From: Oreocharis arfaki
Lineage: Eukaryota > Chordata > Aves > Passeriformes > Paramythiidae
Assembly: GCA_013398015.1 (NCBI GenBank)
Contig: VZRR01002780.1
Span: 13,505-77,504, forward strand
Length of the DNA stretch: 64,000 nt
Direction of reading: 5' to 3'
In this document: positions 43,601 through 57,249 of the stretch, piece by piece
How positions within the stretch are numbered: the first letter of the stretch is position 1
How the letters are laid out: every line of letters starts with the position of its first letter
The notes under the pieces: generated by a model
Seen by the model: only the letters and a program-made list of their open reading frames with translations
Databases searched by the model: none
Told to the model about the DNA's origin: nothing
Position numbers and translations under genes: made by a program

Positions 43601-46600
43601 AGCAGTCCTGGGCGTTCCTCTGAAGGTCTGGGGGTAAATTTCAGCGTTGCTCCGTTGATGCCCGCACAGAAGGGGAAGGAGTTCTGCACTGGGAACTTGA
43701 GGACAGAGTGTTCTAATTTGGGTGCCATAAATTATACCCATGAATAAGCATGTCCTGGTTTTTCAGAGGTGCCGAACACTTGTAATTCTATTGACTCCAG
43801 TGGAAACTGGAATGAGCCCAGTGCATGCTTTGGATAAATCATGTTACGTAACAGAAAAACGACGGTAATTTATGTTCAAGAATTTTTCATCACGGCGCTG
43901 AGCTCTGTTCTTTGCAGTTGGAAAGAATGAGAAGTTTGAGGAGTTATGCTGAGACTCTTAATCCACCTGCCCTGGCACCTGCACAGCGTTTCTGATGTGC
44001 AGCCCCAGGACAGCTGCTCCGTGCTGGCTTTTCCCTGTCCCGGTGCTGGGCCACTGCAGGGGACGATGCCACCCCGTGGTGTGACACCAGCGCGGCGCCT
44101 GCAGCCTGGGGAGTTTGGGAAGTAGAAACCCTTTGGCACAAGAGATCCGTGACACGGAACAGGCGTGGGAGCACTGGGGAGGGGGTGCAGGTGGCTGCCT
44201 GTCCCAGGCCCTGCAGGGCAGGAGTGTGAGCGTGGACCAGGCTGGGAGCACCGTTCTTCATCCTCCAGCCCTCGGTGTGTAAATCAGGGCTGCTCCTGGG
44301 CCATCCCTCCTGTCCCTTCAGGAGGAACGTGAGCAGGACTTTGGTACCCTCCCAGCACTGCTGTTTGCTCTCAGGAAGGGTGCAGGGAACATCAAGTGCG
44401 AATTAAAAATAGCAATAAAAAAACTAAGTGAGGAGAGCAATCAGAACACCTAAAATCCAGCACTATCTTTAATCATAAGTGGAAAAAAATTTATCGAGTG
44501 TTGTTTGATCACAATCTAAACACAGCCTAAACAACCCTTTGAATTTGTAAATGACATGCAATGGAGGTATTTTTAGCTCGTGTTGCTCAGATCTTGAGGA
44601 GGATTTTTTGTATATTTTAGCTTATCACATTTCTTGCATAATAAGCTCCAGTTTTGCACAGCAGTTTAATTTTCTGTGAGCCCATTCTGTATGCAAATAA
44701 CTTTTTCTTTGTGGTCTCTGGTGGCAAGATTATCTCCACACTGAGTGGATTTAAGGTGAAAAGAACTTTACTGGAGGACAGATTATAATCTCTTCGTTTC
44801 CCTGGCTTGTCTTTCTCAGGCATGGTTTTATTATCAGTTTGCTCATGTTTTGTCCCCTCTGAAATTCCAGTGAAAATGGTGAAACTTCTCACATCTTCAG
44901 GGAGTGCCAGAAAGCCTCAGCTTTTGTTGCGTTTTCTGATTGAGATGTGCCCTTTTTACTTTTCATGGCCCTACCTGAGTGTGCTTAGCAGGGTCCATCA
45001 CTTCTGTGGGAGTAGAAAATGCTCTTAAATAAAATGAATAGCCTGGGTTTCTGATGCACTCCTCTGCTGATCGTGCAAGAGCAGCTGAAAAGCTCAGCCT
45101 TATCTTCAGGGCATGCCAAGCTGGATTTTGTCTCCTGGAAATGGATTGAGGACTTTGGAGTGTGGATGTGGGACAGCTACAGGAGACATGCACAGCTTTC
45201 CCAGGGTGGAAGGGCTGCAGGGAGGCCACAGACAGCTGGGCTTGGAGCCTTTTCCAGATAAAGTGGTGCTCAGGTTTAGTTTTACAACAAAAGAGAATGG
45301 ATTCTCTGCTTTGGGGACCAATGGTCCAGATGTTTCTGTGCTGTGGGGCCAGAGGGGCAGGGGTGGAAGTGCCCAGGGGCTGTGTGCTGGGAGGAGACCC
45401 TCTGCTCGAGGCAACTGGGAGGGAGCAGGAGAGCCTGGAAGAGGCTGGAAAGGCAGGAAAACTTAGAGGAAGGGAAAGGCAAGAACACAGGAGGAAGAGG
45501 TGGAGTTGGGCAGTCCTGAGGAAAGAACTGAGTGAGGCCTTTCCTCAGCCATCCTGTGCCTCAGCCAAACTCCTCTCCCTGCTTCTCGTGGAGAGCTGGA
45601 GCTGCGGGCCAGGGCCAGGGAAACAAATCTGCCTCTGCTGAGCAACAAAACTGGAAATGCCAGGGGTGAAAGTGAGCCCAGTGCCCTCTGCCCCAGGATG
45701 GAAAAGGATGGGCTGCCATAAGCACAATGGGAATCCTGTATTTTGACCAATAATTGAATTCCCCACTTGTATTTAATACCTGAAGTACAACAAACAACAT
45801 TTTCAGGAAGTGTGGTTCTTCCTCCCTCCCTGGCACTGATCAGTCCCAGCAGAGGCCTGCTGAAATCAGTTGGACTGATTGCATAATAAATTTCAGGGTT
45901 CTTGGCAATTTCAGTGAAAAGGAGAGTCCCTGGAGAATTGGAGGCTTCGGTTAATTACAGGAATGGCTGGAGCTGGGCTTGGAGCTGCAGCTCAGCATAG
46001 CTTTAGGAGCAGCACTGACTTCAGCCTGGGCTGTCTCTACCTGTGTGCTGCTGTCCATCTGACATTTGGGGATCTCTGCCATCCCCCTGATTCATGGAGT
46101 TGTCATAGGAACTATTCCCTGAGCTGTGTTCTGACTTGTTCCGTGAGGCACTTTATTGTGTTATAAAGTGTTGACAGCAAAGCACAGGGATAGATTTTTA
46201 AATGTCACCAAGGTAACTGCTGGCATTCAATTACAGTTTCAGATAAAGATGAATCCCTTCTGCAAATGGGACTGTGTGAAAGTCAAAACTGTGCTGAGGA
46301 TGAATGTGATTCGTGGCACAGCAAAGAATTCTCTTGTCACTTTGCGAGGTTAATTGTGCCCCTTCTGGTTCTTGGTAACACCAAGGGAGCTCCATTCTTC
46401 AGCTGGTGTCTTGAGAGGCTCTGAGCACTTGGGATTCAGTTGTTTGGGGTTTATCCTGTTCTGCTCTCTAAATGACTCTGTCTCCCTGTGGCAGGCCCAG
46501 GGCTTAACTCGGTGATGCTCTGTAACACCCAGACTGACTCTGCTGCAAATGGCATTTCTCTGGGCTTGCATAAACATCCCAGAGACCAGAGCTTGTCTGC

Positions 46601-49600
46601 AGATCTCCTGAAACCTCAGATTGTCTCATTCCTCTTAAGCCTGAGAAGACGAAAGTGCCAGGACTTGTGGGGATTAGGGAGAGCAGACAGCTTGAGAAAA
46701 ACTTGTGCTTTGGAGAAGGCTTTTAGAGCCTGGAAAAGAGTGGAAGTGCATTTGTGTGTGGGGTCTGAGGGGTCAGGAGGGGAGGAGAGAAGGGAAAGGT
46801 ACCAGCGGGGTGAGAGCCTGGCAGAACAAACACGTGGATGGGTTGGTGTTGGAAACTGTGTTAAAGCTGGGCTGTGAGTGTGAGAGCTCCCCCGGGCTGT
46901 GGGCAGTCCTTTGAGGGCAGGAGACCCCTTGGGAGCTGTGCAGGCTCTGAAGAAATGACCCTTAAACCCCTGAGGCTCTCATGGCCATGGAAAGGCTTCT
47001 TCAAACCAGGCCTCCTCAAAGTGCCTGTAGAGGCAATGCTGCTCCTTCCCTCCCTCTTCACCAGTTTGCCTCCCCCATTATCTCATGTCCATTACATCCC
47101 AACATCTTTTAAGAGTGATAATCACTAAAATTTAGGCTGTTATACATTCGTTTTTCTCTCCCATTAAGAACAATCTTTCCTTTCTCAATAAACTACCTTA
47201 TCTTTTATTTGAAGTTTCTCAGTAAATGTGAAAAGAACAGAACCTGACAATGTCATCTGAGGAAAGCAATTTTATTTTAAGGTAAAGTGTTTTGTGAGCA
47301 GCATCCTGATTGCCTGGCAGAGCTAAAAATAGGTGACTGGTTAAGTAGCTGATCCGCATGAGGAGACCTGGGAGTGATGCATTTTCACTGCTGCCCAGTA
47401 ATTCCATGCCAAACACAAGAGGATGGAAAGAATTGTAGTGGAGGGGGAGCTGTGGCTTCCTCGAGAGGTGCCCGTGACAGAGTGGGTGAAGTAAAACATT
47501 TTCTGCTTGAAGCAGCAAAACCAGCAGCAATCTGATTTATCAGCACAATCTGAGGTGTCAAATCTCGGGTGGTCCTACAGTGATATTTGCAGGTGTTTTG
47601 TGTCTGAACCAACCCACAGTGCTCTGGTGAAGGTGCAACAGCAAACCTGGGCAGTGAACAGCTGGCTGAGAGACAGCAGCACCACGTTTCATAGCAGAGA
47701 ACAGCTTTTAGCCCCTGAATGAGCTTTTCTGCCCTGTTCCAGTGCAGGACATGTCCACCTGTACCTGCTGCTGCATGTGCTGCCAGACCTGACCCCTGCC
47801 AGCAGTGCTTGGTGCTGCCAGGGTCCCAGCCTTACTGCCTGGCAAAGCCATGGAGACACAGCCCGGGCTGTGCTTCTGCCCCCAGAAAAGGCCTTAAAAA
47901 TAAACGTGGAACTCCCTAAGATAAACGGGAAATGTGAGCAAACCCCGAGGATGTACAGAGCACTTGTGCTCCCTTGACAAGCAACGTGAAATCCAAACAG
48001 AGGGCTGGGATTCCGTGGGGATTTGCCATGTAAGGGGCCCGGAGGAGATGCAGCCTCCTCTGCCAGGACAGCTCTGTTTGGGTTTGGGTCTCGTAACATG
48101 GGCAGTTCTTCTCTTTGTTTTAAAGTTGTCTTCTTGAAATTTCTTTAATCATAATCCCCCTTCCATCATGAGCCTGCCTACCAACAGAATATTTGTCCCT
48201 CTTAATGACTCTATTTCTGTCCTTCCCCCTCCGTTCTCCCTCCCAGGCACACTCTTATTTGGATTTCAGCCCTTCAAGGAATACCACACTGGGAGGGATT
48301 GCAGCCCTGGGGTGTCTCCATCACTGCACAATTCCCCTGGAAAAAAAACATAATGGCTGAAGAATGTTTGCTGCTTTCTTTTTAGAAGATTCAGTGGGTC
48401 AGGTTCTAGAGAGCCTTTGCCCTTTGGGGAGAATTTCTCTTTCCTCTGGGAGTGTGGCACGAGGAGAATTGTTTTGGGAAGGGGTTCTGGGACGTATCTG
48501 TGTGGATACTGCTCTTGCCTGGCACAAACCCCAGTGCCTGCAGCCACACACAGAGCAATTCCCCCTCGTTCTGCCTCGTTGTTGGGGGAAATGAATTCTG
48601 TGTGTGTCGTTTGCAAGATTAATTTAACACAGTTTTAAGACAGGAATCCCACGTTCCCAAGCCAACTGCTCTAAGTGGCCAAGACCTGCTGGGCTCCCAT
48701 GGACGTGGATTGTGCTGAGCTCCATCCTCAGCGAAAGGAGAGGCAGTGAATGTTTTATTTGTGACCCCAGCGAGGAGTGGCTCAGCCACCAGCACCTTCT
48801 GTGGCAGCGAGGGGCCGTGGGCTGATCCCAGGGAATTGGGGATTTTGTGTTCCCATGGCAAGGACTCCCTGCAAACTCGTGGCAGAAGGTCTCAGATGCA
48901 ACTCTTGGATTCCCTGGAAACCGCTGGTTCCTGGAAATGTTCGGTCTCAAAGGAAACCAGTCCTGTAGAGAGGGAATTAAAGTGGGAATGGGAATGTGAT
49001 TTAGGGATTGATAAACTGCTCTGTAACTTTGTGGAACTGAAGTTTCTGTGCAGTTTGAAGGCATTTCCCTGTTCAGTTTTAATATCTGCAAAACACTTGG
49101 CTATTTTTCTAATGTTTTGAAATATTTCTAGCAAGGGAAAATGGAAATAGTTTTGTTTCTCATCTCCCTTTTCTGCCTCTAGGTAAATTCTCTGGAGGTT
49201 CTATCTGACACTTTCTGAATCTCAATTCAACAGCTCTTCAGGGTATTTGTGTTAAACACACAACTTGTTCAGCAGCTCTGTTAGGTTTGAAGTGATTCGA
49301 GCACAGAAGAAAGTGGATGGGAGGATACACTGAGTGCTTTTTGTTTTTAAAAAATGAAGTGGTATACTAGAATTAGTTGTCATTTTGCCTTTGGGGATAG
49401 ATATTTAAACTAGTGATTCTCTGATTTTAGTCTGGATTTTTACACTTCGTGAGACAGGAGACTGAAGGACCCCTGTCCCCCAGGATTTGTTCTCCAGACC
49501 TGTAGTTCTGGAGACAAAGCTCTGAGGATGTTGGTGAATCTCAGTCTCTGGGGTCAGAGGCACCAAATGACACAAGAATCTTTGGTTCTTCTGGACCTGG

Positions 49601-52600
49601 TGCCCATGTGTCACCTCCAGAGCCAGGAACAGCTCCCTTCCTGTCCAAAGAGAGCTGTAACCGAGTGTGAACGTGTGCACACATTCACAAATGTGCTCTT
49701 TGGGTTTCTCTCACGTTCCCATCCTACTCTGGAAGGTGGAACGAGCTGGGAGCTAAAATGCTGAATTTATCTCCACAAACATGAAGGGAATGGCTTCATT
49801 TTTCCTTTTGTATAGTCTTTGCCTGGTCGTGTTCTGAACTGGAAAAATGAGAGCTGGTAAAATTTCAATTAAATCTTAGGCAAGCCAATATATTAATTAA
49901 AAGGAATGCTGATGGTCTTGATTAGCAACATATTAACATGCTGTGAGCACCAGAAGTTCTACTGAGCTGGCTGGTCTGACTGATTCACCTGTATTTACTG
50001 CTAATTAATGAGACATTACAATCATTAATGCTTTCTGCAATTTCTTGATAGGAAAGTTAATTGTGTAAAGACTTAGAGCTGCCCTGAACATGACTGCCAG
50101 GATGAGGTCTAGTGCATGTGGGGCTGCTGAAATTGTTTCCCTGATGATTAAGAGGCACTGAGCTTTCTGTCCCCCTGGCAGGATGAGGTGACTCTGTACC
50201 ATGTGATTTTTAAAAAATAATGTTTACATAAAGATGTTTGGAAAGCACCTGCCAGACACACATCGGTCGTGGCACGAGAAAAGCAGTTTGCCCACCACTG
50301 GCTATAAAATTGTTGATCTTGATCTGTCTAGACAAGAGCTTGGTTGTATCAGAAGAGGGATTTCATGACAATTAAGAACTTCCATCCTCAAATGCTTTAA
50401 TAAAATTGAGAAGCCACTTGAGCATTCTCAAGAGCACCTTCTTGATTTGTACCAAATTATGCATTTAATAACCTCTGATAAAGCAGACGGTGGTTACAGC
50501 TCAGATGGAGATGGCCCAGATCTCATTACTCTGGGCTGTGTTGAACTTTCGTTGTCGTGACATGAGAGTTAAACACTGATGCCAGAGCTTGTTTGGTCTG
50601 GTTTTACTACACCCCACTCTTAGGTTAATTTCACTTCCCATATAGTTTCTGTTTAAAGCAGGATCAGCTGTGGATAAAGCTGGGTCCAAAGCACAGGCTT
50701 GGATTCCCTTGTTCTGCAGAAGGCTTTAAATCAGAATTACGTGTCAGAGGCTCTGTGTGCTCTTTGGATCTCCAGGAATGTTTTCCTCACCTCCTGCCCC
50801 CTCCCTGCCAGGCAAGGCCGTGTTCAGGGGATCCTGGGATGTGATTCCTGCCCCTCTCCCATGCTGCCAGAGCTCTGGGACCACAGGGTGTGCTCTGGAA
50901 AAGGAGCTGCTCTAGAGGAGATGCTGAGGGAAGAGAATGTCCTAAAGGTCAGCCAACCCTCTGGGGAGCTTCCAGGCAGAAGGAAGCTCTGCTCTCACTC
51001 GTGCAAGAGGATGGAAAGAGCAAAGCCTGGTGCAGTGGGCTCTGAAGGGAAGCCCTTTACACGTTCCTAGGGGGGTTTCTCCGGGCATAAATGACAGGCA
51101 GCACTTGTGGAATGTTCCTCACTTCTGACAGGTTAAATGGTGACAGAGGCTGCCTTGGCGCTGCCTGGAACTGCACATTAACTCCTCCAGCACCTCTGCC
51201 TGCAGGTTAGAGAGCACTGAATTAGTGCCCAGCACTCAGTTCTGGCTTCCACCCCCCTGCAGAAGCTGCTGTCACTGCATGGCTGTTGCTGACACACACC
51301 TCAGCTCTGTGCTCACATCGGCCGTGTACAGCTGCTGCTCTTCTCTTACGGAATTTCCGAAGCTCTGTAGAAAACCCCCAAAGTCTTTGGTACAATGGCT
51401 GTCTGATCCTCACATCTTCAATAGGAATAATGAAAATCGTTCAGAAACGGGTTAGAAACAAATATTCTGTTGTCAGGCTGTTATTGGATTTGACTCGATT
51501 CTGGGAATTCAGTAGCACTGAGGAGATCAAACCATTCCCACAGAGAATTCTGGCTGAAAACCACTTACAAACCTCAAAACCAATAACATGAGTAAAAGTT
51601 TGTCTTCAGCACCGAGTGTATTTGCAAGCACAGAGTAAATGCTGTGTTTCAGGGCACCAGCTCTTCCCAGCAGCATTTGTTTTCATTCTGATCCATCTGC
51701 TTAAGGTTCTGTCACTGTGTCAGGGCCTCCCATCACTTCAGGGCCCTCGAGTCCTTCCTGCCATTTGTACAAGCTGAACCCTGGTGTGAAATCTTTCAGT
51801 GTGTTACAAACACGCAGCACAATGTGCTGCCAGTCCCTGCTCTGTGGCACACAAGGGTTAATCCAGCACGGAGCAGATGGGGATCTCAGGGTGCACCTCT
51901 GTGCTAAACCCCTCTGCAGGGCCACTGCTGGGCAGCGACTCTGAGTGCTGCACTGCGTGGCTCCTGGCTGTAAACATCATCCACGAGAGAAATGATGACG
52001 TGGCTGGGAGCTGAGTGCTGGCCTGTGCTTTTCAAGGTGCACATAAAGGCAGAGCAATTTAACTTCTTGTGTTTGTTTTACACAAGGAGCTTCCACCTGA
52101 ATTGCAAAGGCCTGGATGTTGTGTTTGAATTCATGTCTGAAACCGGCTGAGTTGGACCAGAGCCATTGCAAGTGGCTGCTGGCAAGGCTTCAGCGATGAT
52201 GCCCCTGAACTCTGGAATTCCCAACAGGGCAAGAGTGGGAGAATGTTCTGAGATACATCTGATAAAGCTGGATGGAGTCTCCTTGCTGGTGGTTTCTGGC
52301 CTGCTGGGAGGGTATCCATTGCATCCCCATATGTTGTTTGGAGCGTTCTGCACAGGGAAGCGGTGGGGTCTCCAGGCATGAGAAGGAAAACCATATGGTT
52401 TTGGGTTGGCAAAATCCTCTGGTGCAGACAAGCCTAATGAGGAGAACTTGGGCTATCTGGAAGCTTGTGATGAGATCTGTCATCCTGGGGTGTTACACCT
52501 CAGTGGGACTGAGCCAAGTGACAGCAGAGGGAGGCTCTGTGCAGCCCAGTGAATGGGGAACACTGCAGAAATCAGCAGCATGACCCAAACAACAGCTCTG

Positions 52601-55600
52601 AAACGAGCCCAGAGCTGTGACAGGTGACCAGGCAAGAGCCTAACCCAGGAATTAGGTTCCTGGCAACTCAGACTAATTCAAATGCATTGGCACTGACCAT
52701 TTCCAGGTGGACACCTGGGGCTTTCTGCACCTCTGCAGTACTCGGTGTGAGGTCTGCGGGTGTCACAGACTCAGCAAAAGAGGAGGGAGGATTTCTTGCC
52801 TCGAAGCTCTCATTGTGACAAGCTCAGCTTGGAGCTCTGTAGCTGTTCAAGGTATCATTTGAAGCATTTAGAACACGGGGAGCAGTCAGTGTCCCTTGGA
52901 GCACCCAACACTTGTTCGTTATCAGAATTGTCAAATCTGTCTTTCAGCAATAATAAAGGCGTGTGCTCAGTAACAACTTGTCTGGGCCAAGCGCCAGCAG
53001 AGAAGTTCCAGGAGCTGTGACAACAAAGTGTTGGGGCTCCTCGGGGGAAAAAATATCTCCTGAAAATGAACAAGCTGTATCAAACTTTAAATGGGGAAGA
53101 AATGCAGTTGAATGCCGGGGAATCCATTATTGATGAGCCTGGTGCCTCCGAGACAGAGCTTGGTGTTTCTTGAACGCCTGCTCTGGCTCTTCCAAGGCCA
53201 TGTGCCAGATCCCGGCTCCCATTTAAAAAACTTTCACATCTCTGGTGCTTGATGCATTTTTGCCCTTTCACCATTCAACTGCAAATTCTCCAAGTGTGTT
53301 TGTGAGCCTGATGCCATAAAAAAATGGGCAGCTTTTGTTGTGTAAATAACATCTGATTTTTTTTTTTAAGCAAATCTTCAGCTAGATTCGTGTTTTCAGA
53401 ACCAAATTTATTAAAATAGACATTCTGCACACAAACTGAGCAGAGAGAAGGCTTGTAGTAACCTTTTTAGTGCTGTGCCATGAGTTGATTGATGAGTTTT
53501 GTCTCGTCAGGGCTTCAATCACTGTAATGTAAAATACAGTAAGTACTGTACACAGTGCGAGGCAGGGAATTGTTTTGGATCCTGTGAAGTGCTGGAATCA
53601 GGAGCCACCCAGCACAGCTGTTGGACATGCAGAGAAAAGTGCCAGCAGATGGTTTCTGGTGTGGTGTTCGTGTACGTGTGAAGCTGCCTCCACCTGGCCT
53701 TGGCCCATTGAGGGTTTCCCAGATCCTTCTCTGGGTTTGACAGTGTTGGGTGCCTGGGATTTTTGGGGAAGAGTCACAGTGGGTCCTGACACTGCAGAAG
53801 ACCCCTGGGAGCTCTGAGCTGCTCCCAGCTGCTGGGTCAGGACAGAGGGGCTCAGTCTGCCCCTGGCACAGGAATCCACAGCAGTTCAGGGGGTTCAGGT
53901 GCTGCCAGGAGACCTTTGTGGGCAGGGCTTGTTCAGAGCCTTTCCTGGACCTCTGGTCTGTAAGGAAACCCTACTTTTGAATCCGGAAATGTGTGTTTTT
54001 AACCTTGACTCCAGGTGGAGCAGAATCAAGCCCAGCTGAACGCTTAAAATAGACACAGTTCTGATAGACCCTATTTCTGGTGAGCTTCTCGTGGGGAACA
54101 TTTCAGTACCCAGGTACATCGTGCAATATTTGAGAAGTTAATAAATTCTGGTGCAAATCGGTGCTGCTGAAAGCCTAAGTAAATATTAAGACTCCACTTT
54201 CATGAATAACTCCTGGCTAGGATATTATTTCTAATTCAAGAAACCACCCCTTTCATCTCCTACCTAAACACTTTTTATATTTGGATCAAGGTTATGTTTT
54301 ACTACACGCTGCACAAATGTTTGAGAAGATAGAGTTTCTTCACGGACAAGCTGACAGTTTTCTCCATAAATCCAGCGTTGCTAGGTTTACAGAAAAATAT
54401 TTATCTGCTGGAGAGAACTTGAGTTGATCACAATCACTGACATGGACAGCTGGGGCACCATTAATTATCATTGGTTTAATATGCCAGAAAATTAATTGTC
54501 AAATACAGAGGTGGGGAGGGGAGAGCCCTTGACTCCTCGTGAATCTCAAGGTGAGAGCAGCCTGACTGAAGTCACTGGAGGAAATAATTACAGGCTGCAA
54601 TGCCTGTAAGGGCTGTGTCCACTGTCAGTGGCTTTTCCCCTCTAGCTGTGTATCACCAGAGTTTCCTCTTGAGTAATGACAGAGCAGAGCTTCTGTGGGC
54701 CGGCAGCCAGAGCTGTGTGAGGGTTATCAGGCACTGCACAAGCAGAGCAAATGCAATTGTTTTTCCCTTAACACCTGCATTGACTATATTGATCCCCAAG
54801 AAAATTAGGTTTTTGAAAGTTCAAGCGTAGTTTAATGTCTCCAGTGTGAAATGGATCTTTTCCTGCAGCCCCCGTGCTCAGTGACCATTTTGTGCAGATT
54901 TACCCTGCAGCAAGAACAATCTGTGCTTCAGTCAGGGGCACAGCGACCACTGGGGTAAGTGTCAGCTGCACAAATCCTGTTTGGGGTTGCTGCCTACCTT
55001 ATCTTAAAGCCCATAAAGGTTCTGGCAGGGAAAGGGAGCTGTAAAGAACGCTGATGGGTGGTTGCAAACAGGATCTAAGACAAGTGGGCAGTTTGGGGAT
55101 GTTTAGATGGAGAGTTACTCACTGCAGTCACTTCCCTGCTCTGTTTGCTCACCCCTGTCCTGGGATGGTGTTTCAGACTCGCCTTCCTCAGGCTGGGGAC
55201 AGTTTAGCTGTAATTAAAAACTTGAGTTCCCATCTAAATTCCTGCTTAAAACTGAAGATATTTGATTACCACCGTTGTTGTGACATAAATTTTAGGGTCA
55301 GTAAATCTGGTGTTCAGCCCCTCTCCTATGGTACAGAGAGGCCTGGAGGGATTAGGATATAACATGCAATAAACTACTCTGCATGAGCAGAAAGCTCAGG
55401 GTTCCAAAATGTCCTGATTTCCTGTAAATACACTGCCACATCTTGGCCATCCCTCCCAGCTCTCCGGGGTGGTTTGCAGAGGGACAGGTTTGCAGGAGCC
55501 AGGACATTTCTCTGCCCAGCCGTGAGCAAGAGCTCAGTAAAGAACATCTGCAGAGGCTCAGAGACCCACTCCCCATTCCTGTAAAATAAGCAAGTCTTGC

Positions 55601-57221
55601 CCCACTGAAATGGAGAAGTAGGCCTGGATTTATCTTTCCTGAGGGGGCTGGAGTTCAGGGTACTTTTGTAGATATTATAATTTCCAATTCCCTTGAAGTG
55701 CTGTTTCTTCCTCTTATCCCCCCCGTGGGCAGGAAAAGCAAACGTCCACTGCATGGCTCACCCTGCAAATTCTCTGTATCTATTCCTTGCCATCCATTTC
55801 CCTGCACATTTGGCCTCCAAAGTGTGAATTTTCAGCTTTGATTCTGTTGTATGGCCTGGGCTTCTCCCCCTCGAGAAGAGAACCTGAAGTTTCCGAGACA
55901 GTTGTGACTTAGATGAGTCACATTTAATGAAAGCACTGAAGAGATCTGTTCTTACATGGGTAACTGCCCACTTTATTGGGCACTTAATTTAAGTCCCTAG
56001 AGAATCCTAGGAGACTTGATTTAGTTTTTTTCCTTCAAAGCTTTGTAATGATTGTGACTTGGGACTTCTTGTTCTTGTTTCTTCTTTTAATTAAAGGCTG
56101 AAAATACACACGGTCGTGAAACATCTGGCATAGCCTGGCTCTCTGTAATTTGGTCTGGTATTTTGTGCTTTTTCAGCCATAAATAATTTAATGTCTCTCT
56201 AATACTCTGAGCTCTGAGGGTTTATGTGCCAAATTTTATCACCAACACTCAGAACAGAAACTTCAATAAAACTTCTACATTAATGTCCAGAAAACTTCTG
56301 TCCCTCATTCACTGCAAGTTTCAAATGATAACTCAGGCTGAAGTCTCTAAGAGATTTCTTGAATTCTCTATTTATTCATTACAAAATTCATATTCTGTGG
56401 CTTTTGCTACCTGCACTTCTCCACAGCAGCTGTTAAATCTTAGCATCGAGGTCCCTGCTCTCTTCCCTCTTAAGGAGAGGCTGTTTCAGGCTCACAGAAT
56501 TTTTGTGACACTTTGTCAAGTTTTTCTTTTCTTTTGGGTGCAGCATCATGAAGTCTCAGTCTCTGAAGGAGAAGATTTGGTGTGATCAGGTTTTAGTGTA
56601 GGTGTGAAATATGTGCTTGTGACAGTTAAAAGATGACCCAGAAGAAAATGTTGGAATCTGATCACAACTGGGAAATTAAATCCAAATCAGGGTTAAGAAT
56701 CTGAATTTCCGCATTTCTGTCCTAGGAAGCAGCTCCATAGCAGTGAGGAGATGAAATTAAGCTGCTGGTTCTATTATATTGACATTTGGGGTTAAATCAA
56801 ACACACTCCTCTCACACTGCATGTAAGGTTGGACATTGTAATGCAGGTTTATGAGCTTGCAGGAGAACACCAGCAGAGCAGCTGCCTGGTTTGCAGGCAG
56901 CAGATTTTTTTTGTAGCTGTCACTAGAAGTCCAAATGCCCATGGAAGTAATATGGATCTGCACCTAACTAATATTTGCCTGTGGAAATGGAAATGTGCTC
57001 AGTTTCCAAACATATTGGAAATGGGAATTAAATTCTAGTGCTTGACACATTATTCTGGCCTCAGAAAAGCTCTGGCTATAAATAATTATTTGTGTTTCTG
57101 TGAGGGGTGGGCTCCTTTGTGAGAAGGTGGCTCGTGTTTGATTGAAGTTGACTTCAAGTGTGACTTCTGCCTGTTTTAATTCTCCCTTTATGTTCTCATG
57201 CTTTATAAATTGGCCAGCTGC
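40616..57221. other. Long gene-poor unique sequence
   Basis: No exon, RNA gene or well-preserved repeat recognised in 16.6 kb. The longest frame (42413-43012 +, 199 codons) lies in a locally GC-rich stretch, has no known domain, and is paralleled by frames in other phases there. A possible CR1 scrap is at 41617-41650. AT-rich patches rich in TAAT cores occur at about 49.85-50.05 kb and 54.44-54.52 kb. Confidence 0.5.
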
Positions 57222-57249
57222 AAAAAAAAAAAAAAAAAAAAAAAAAAAA
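57222..57249 (+). repeat. Poly(A) run, 28 bases
   Basis: Uninterrupted A28. No AATAAA lies in the 40 bases upstream and no recognisable gene body precedes it, so it is not an evident processed pseudogene tail. Length may vary or be misassembled. Confidence 0.95.
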
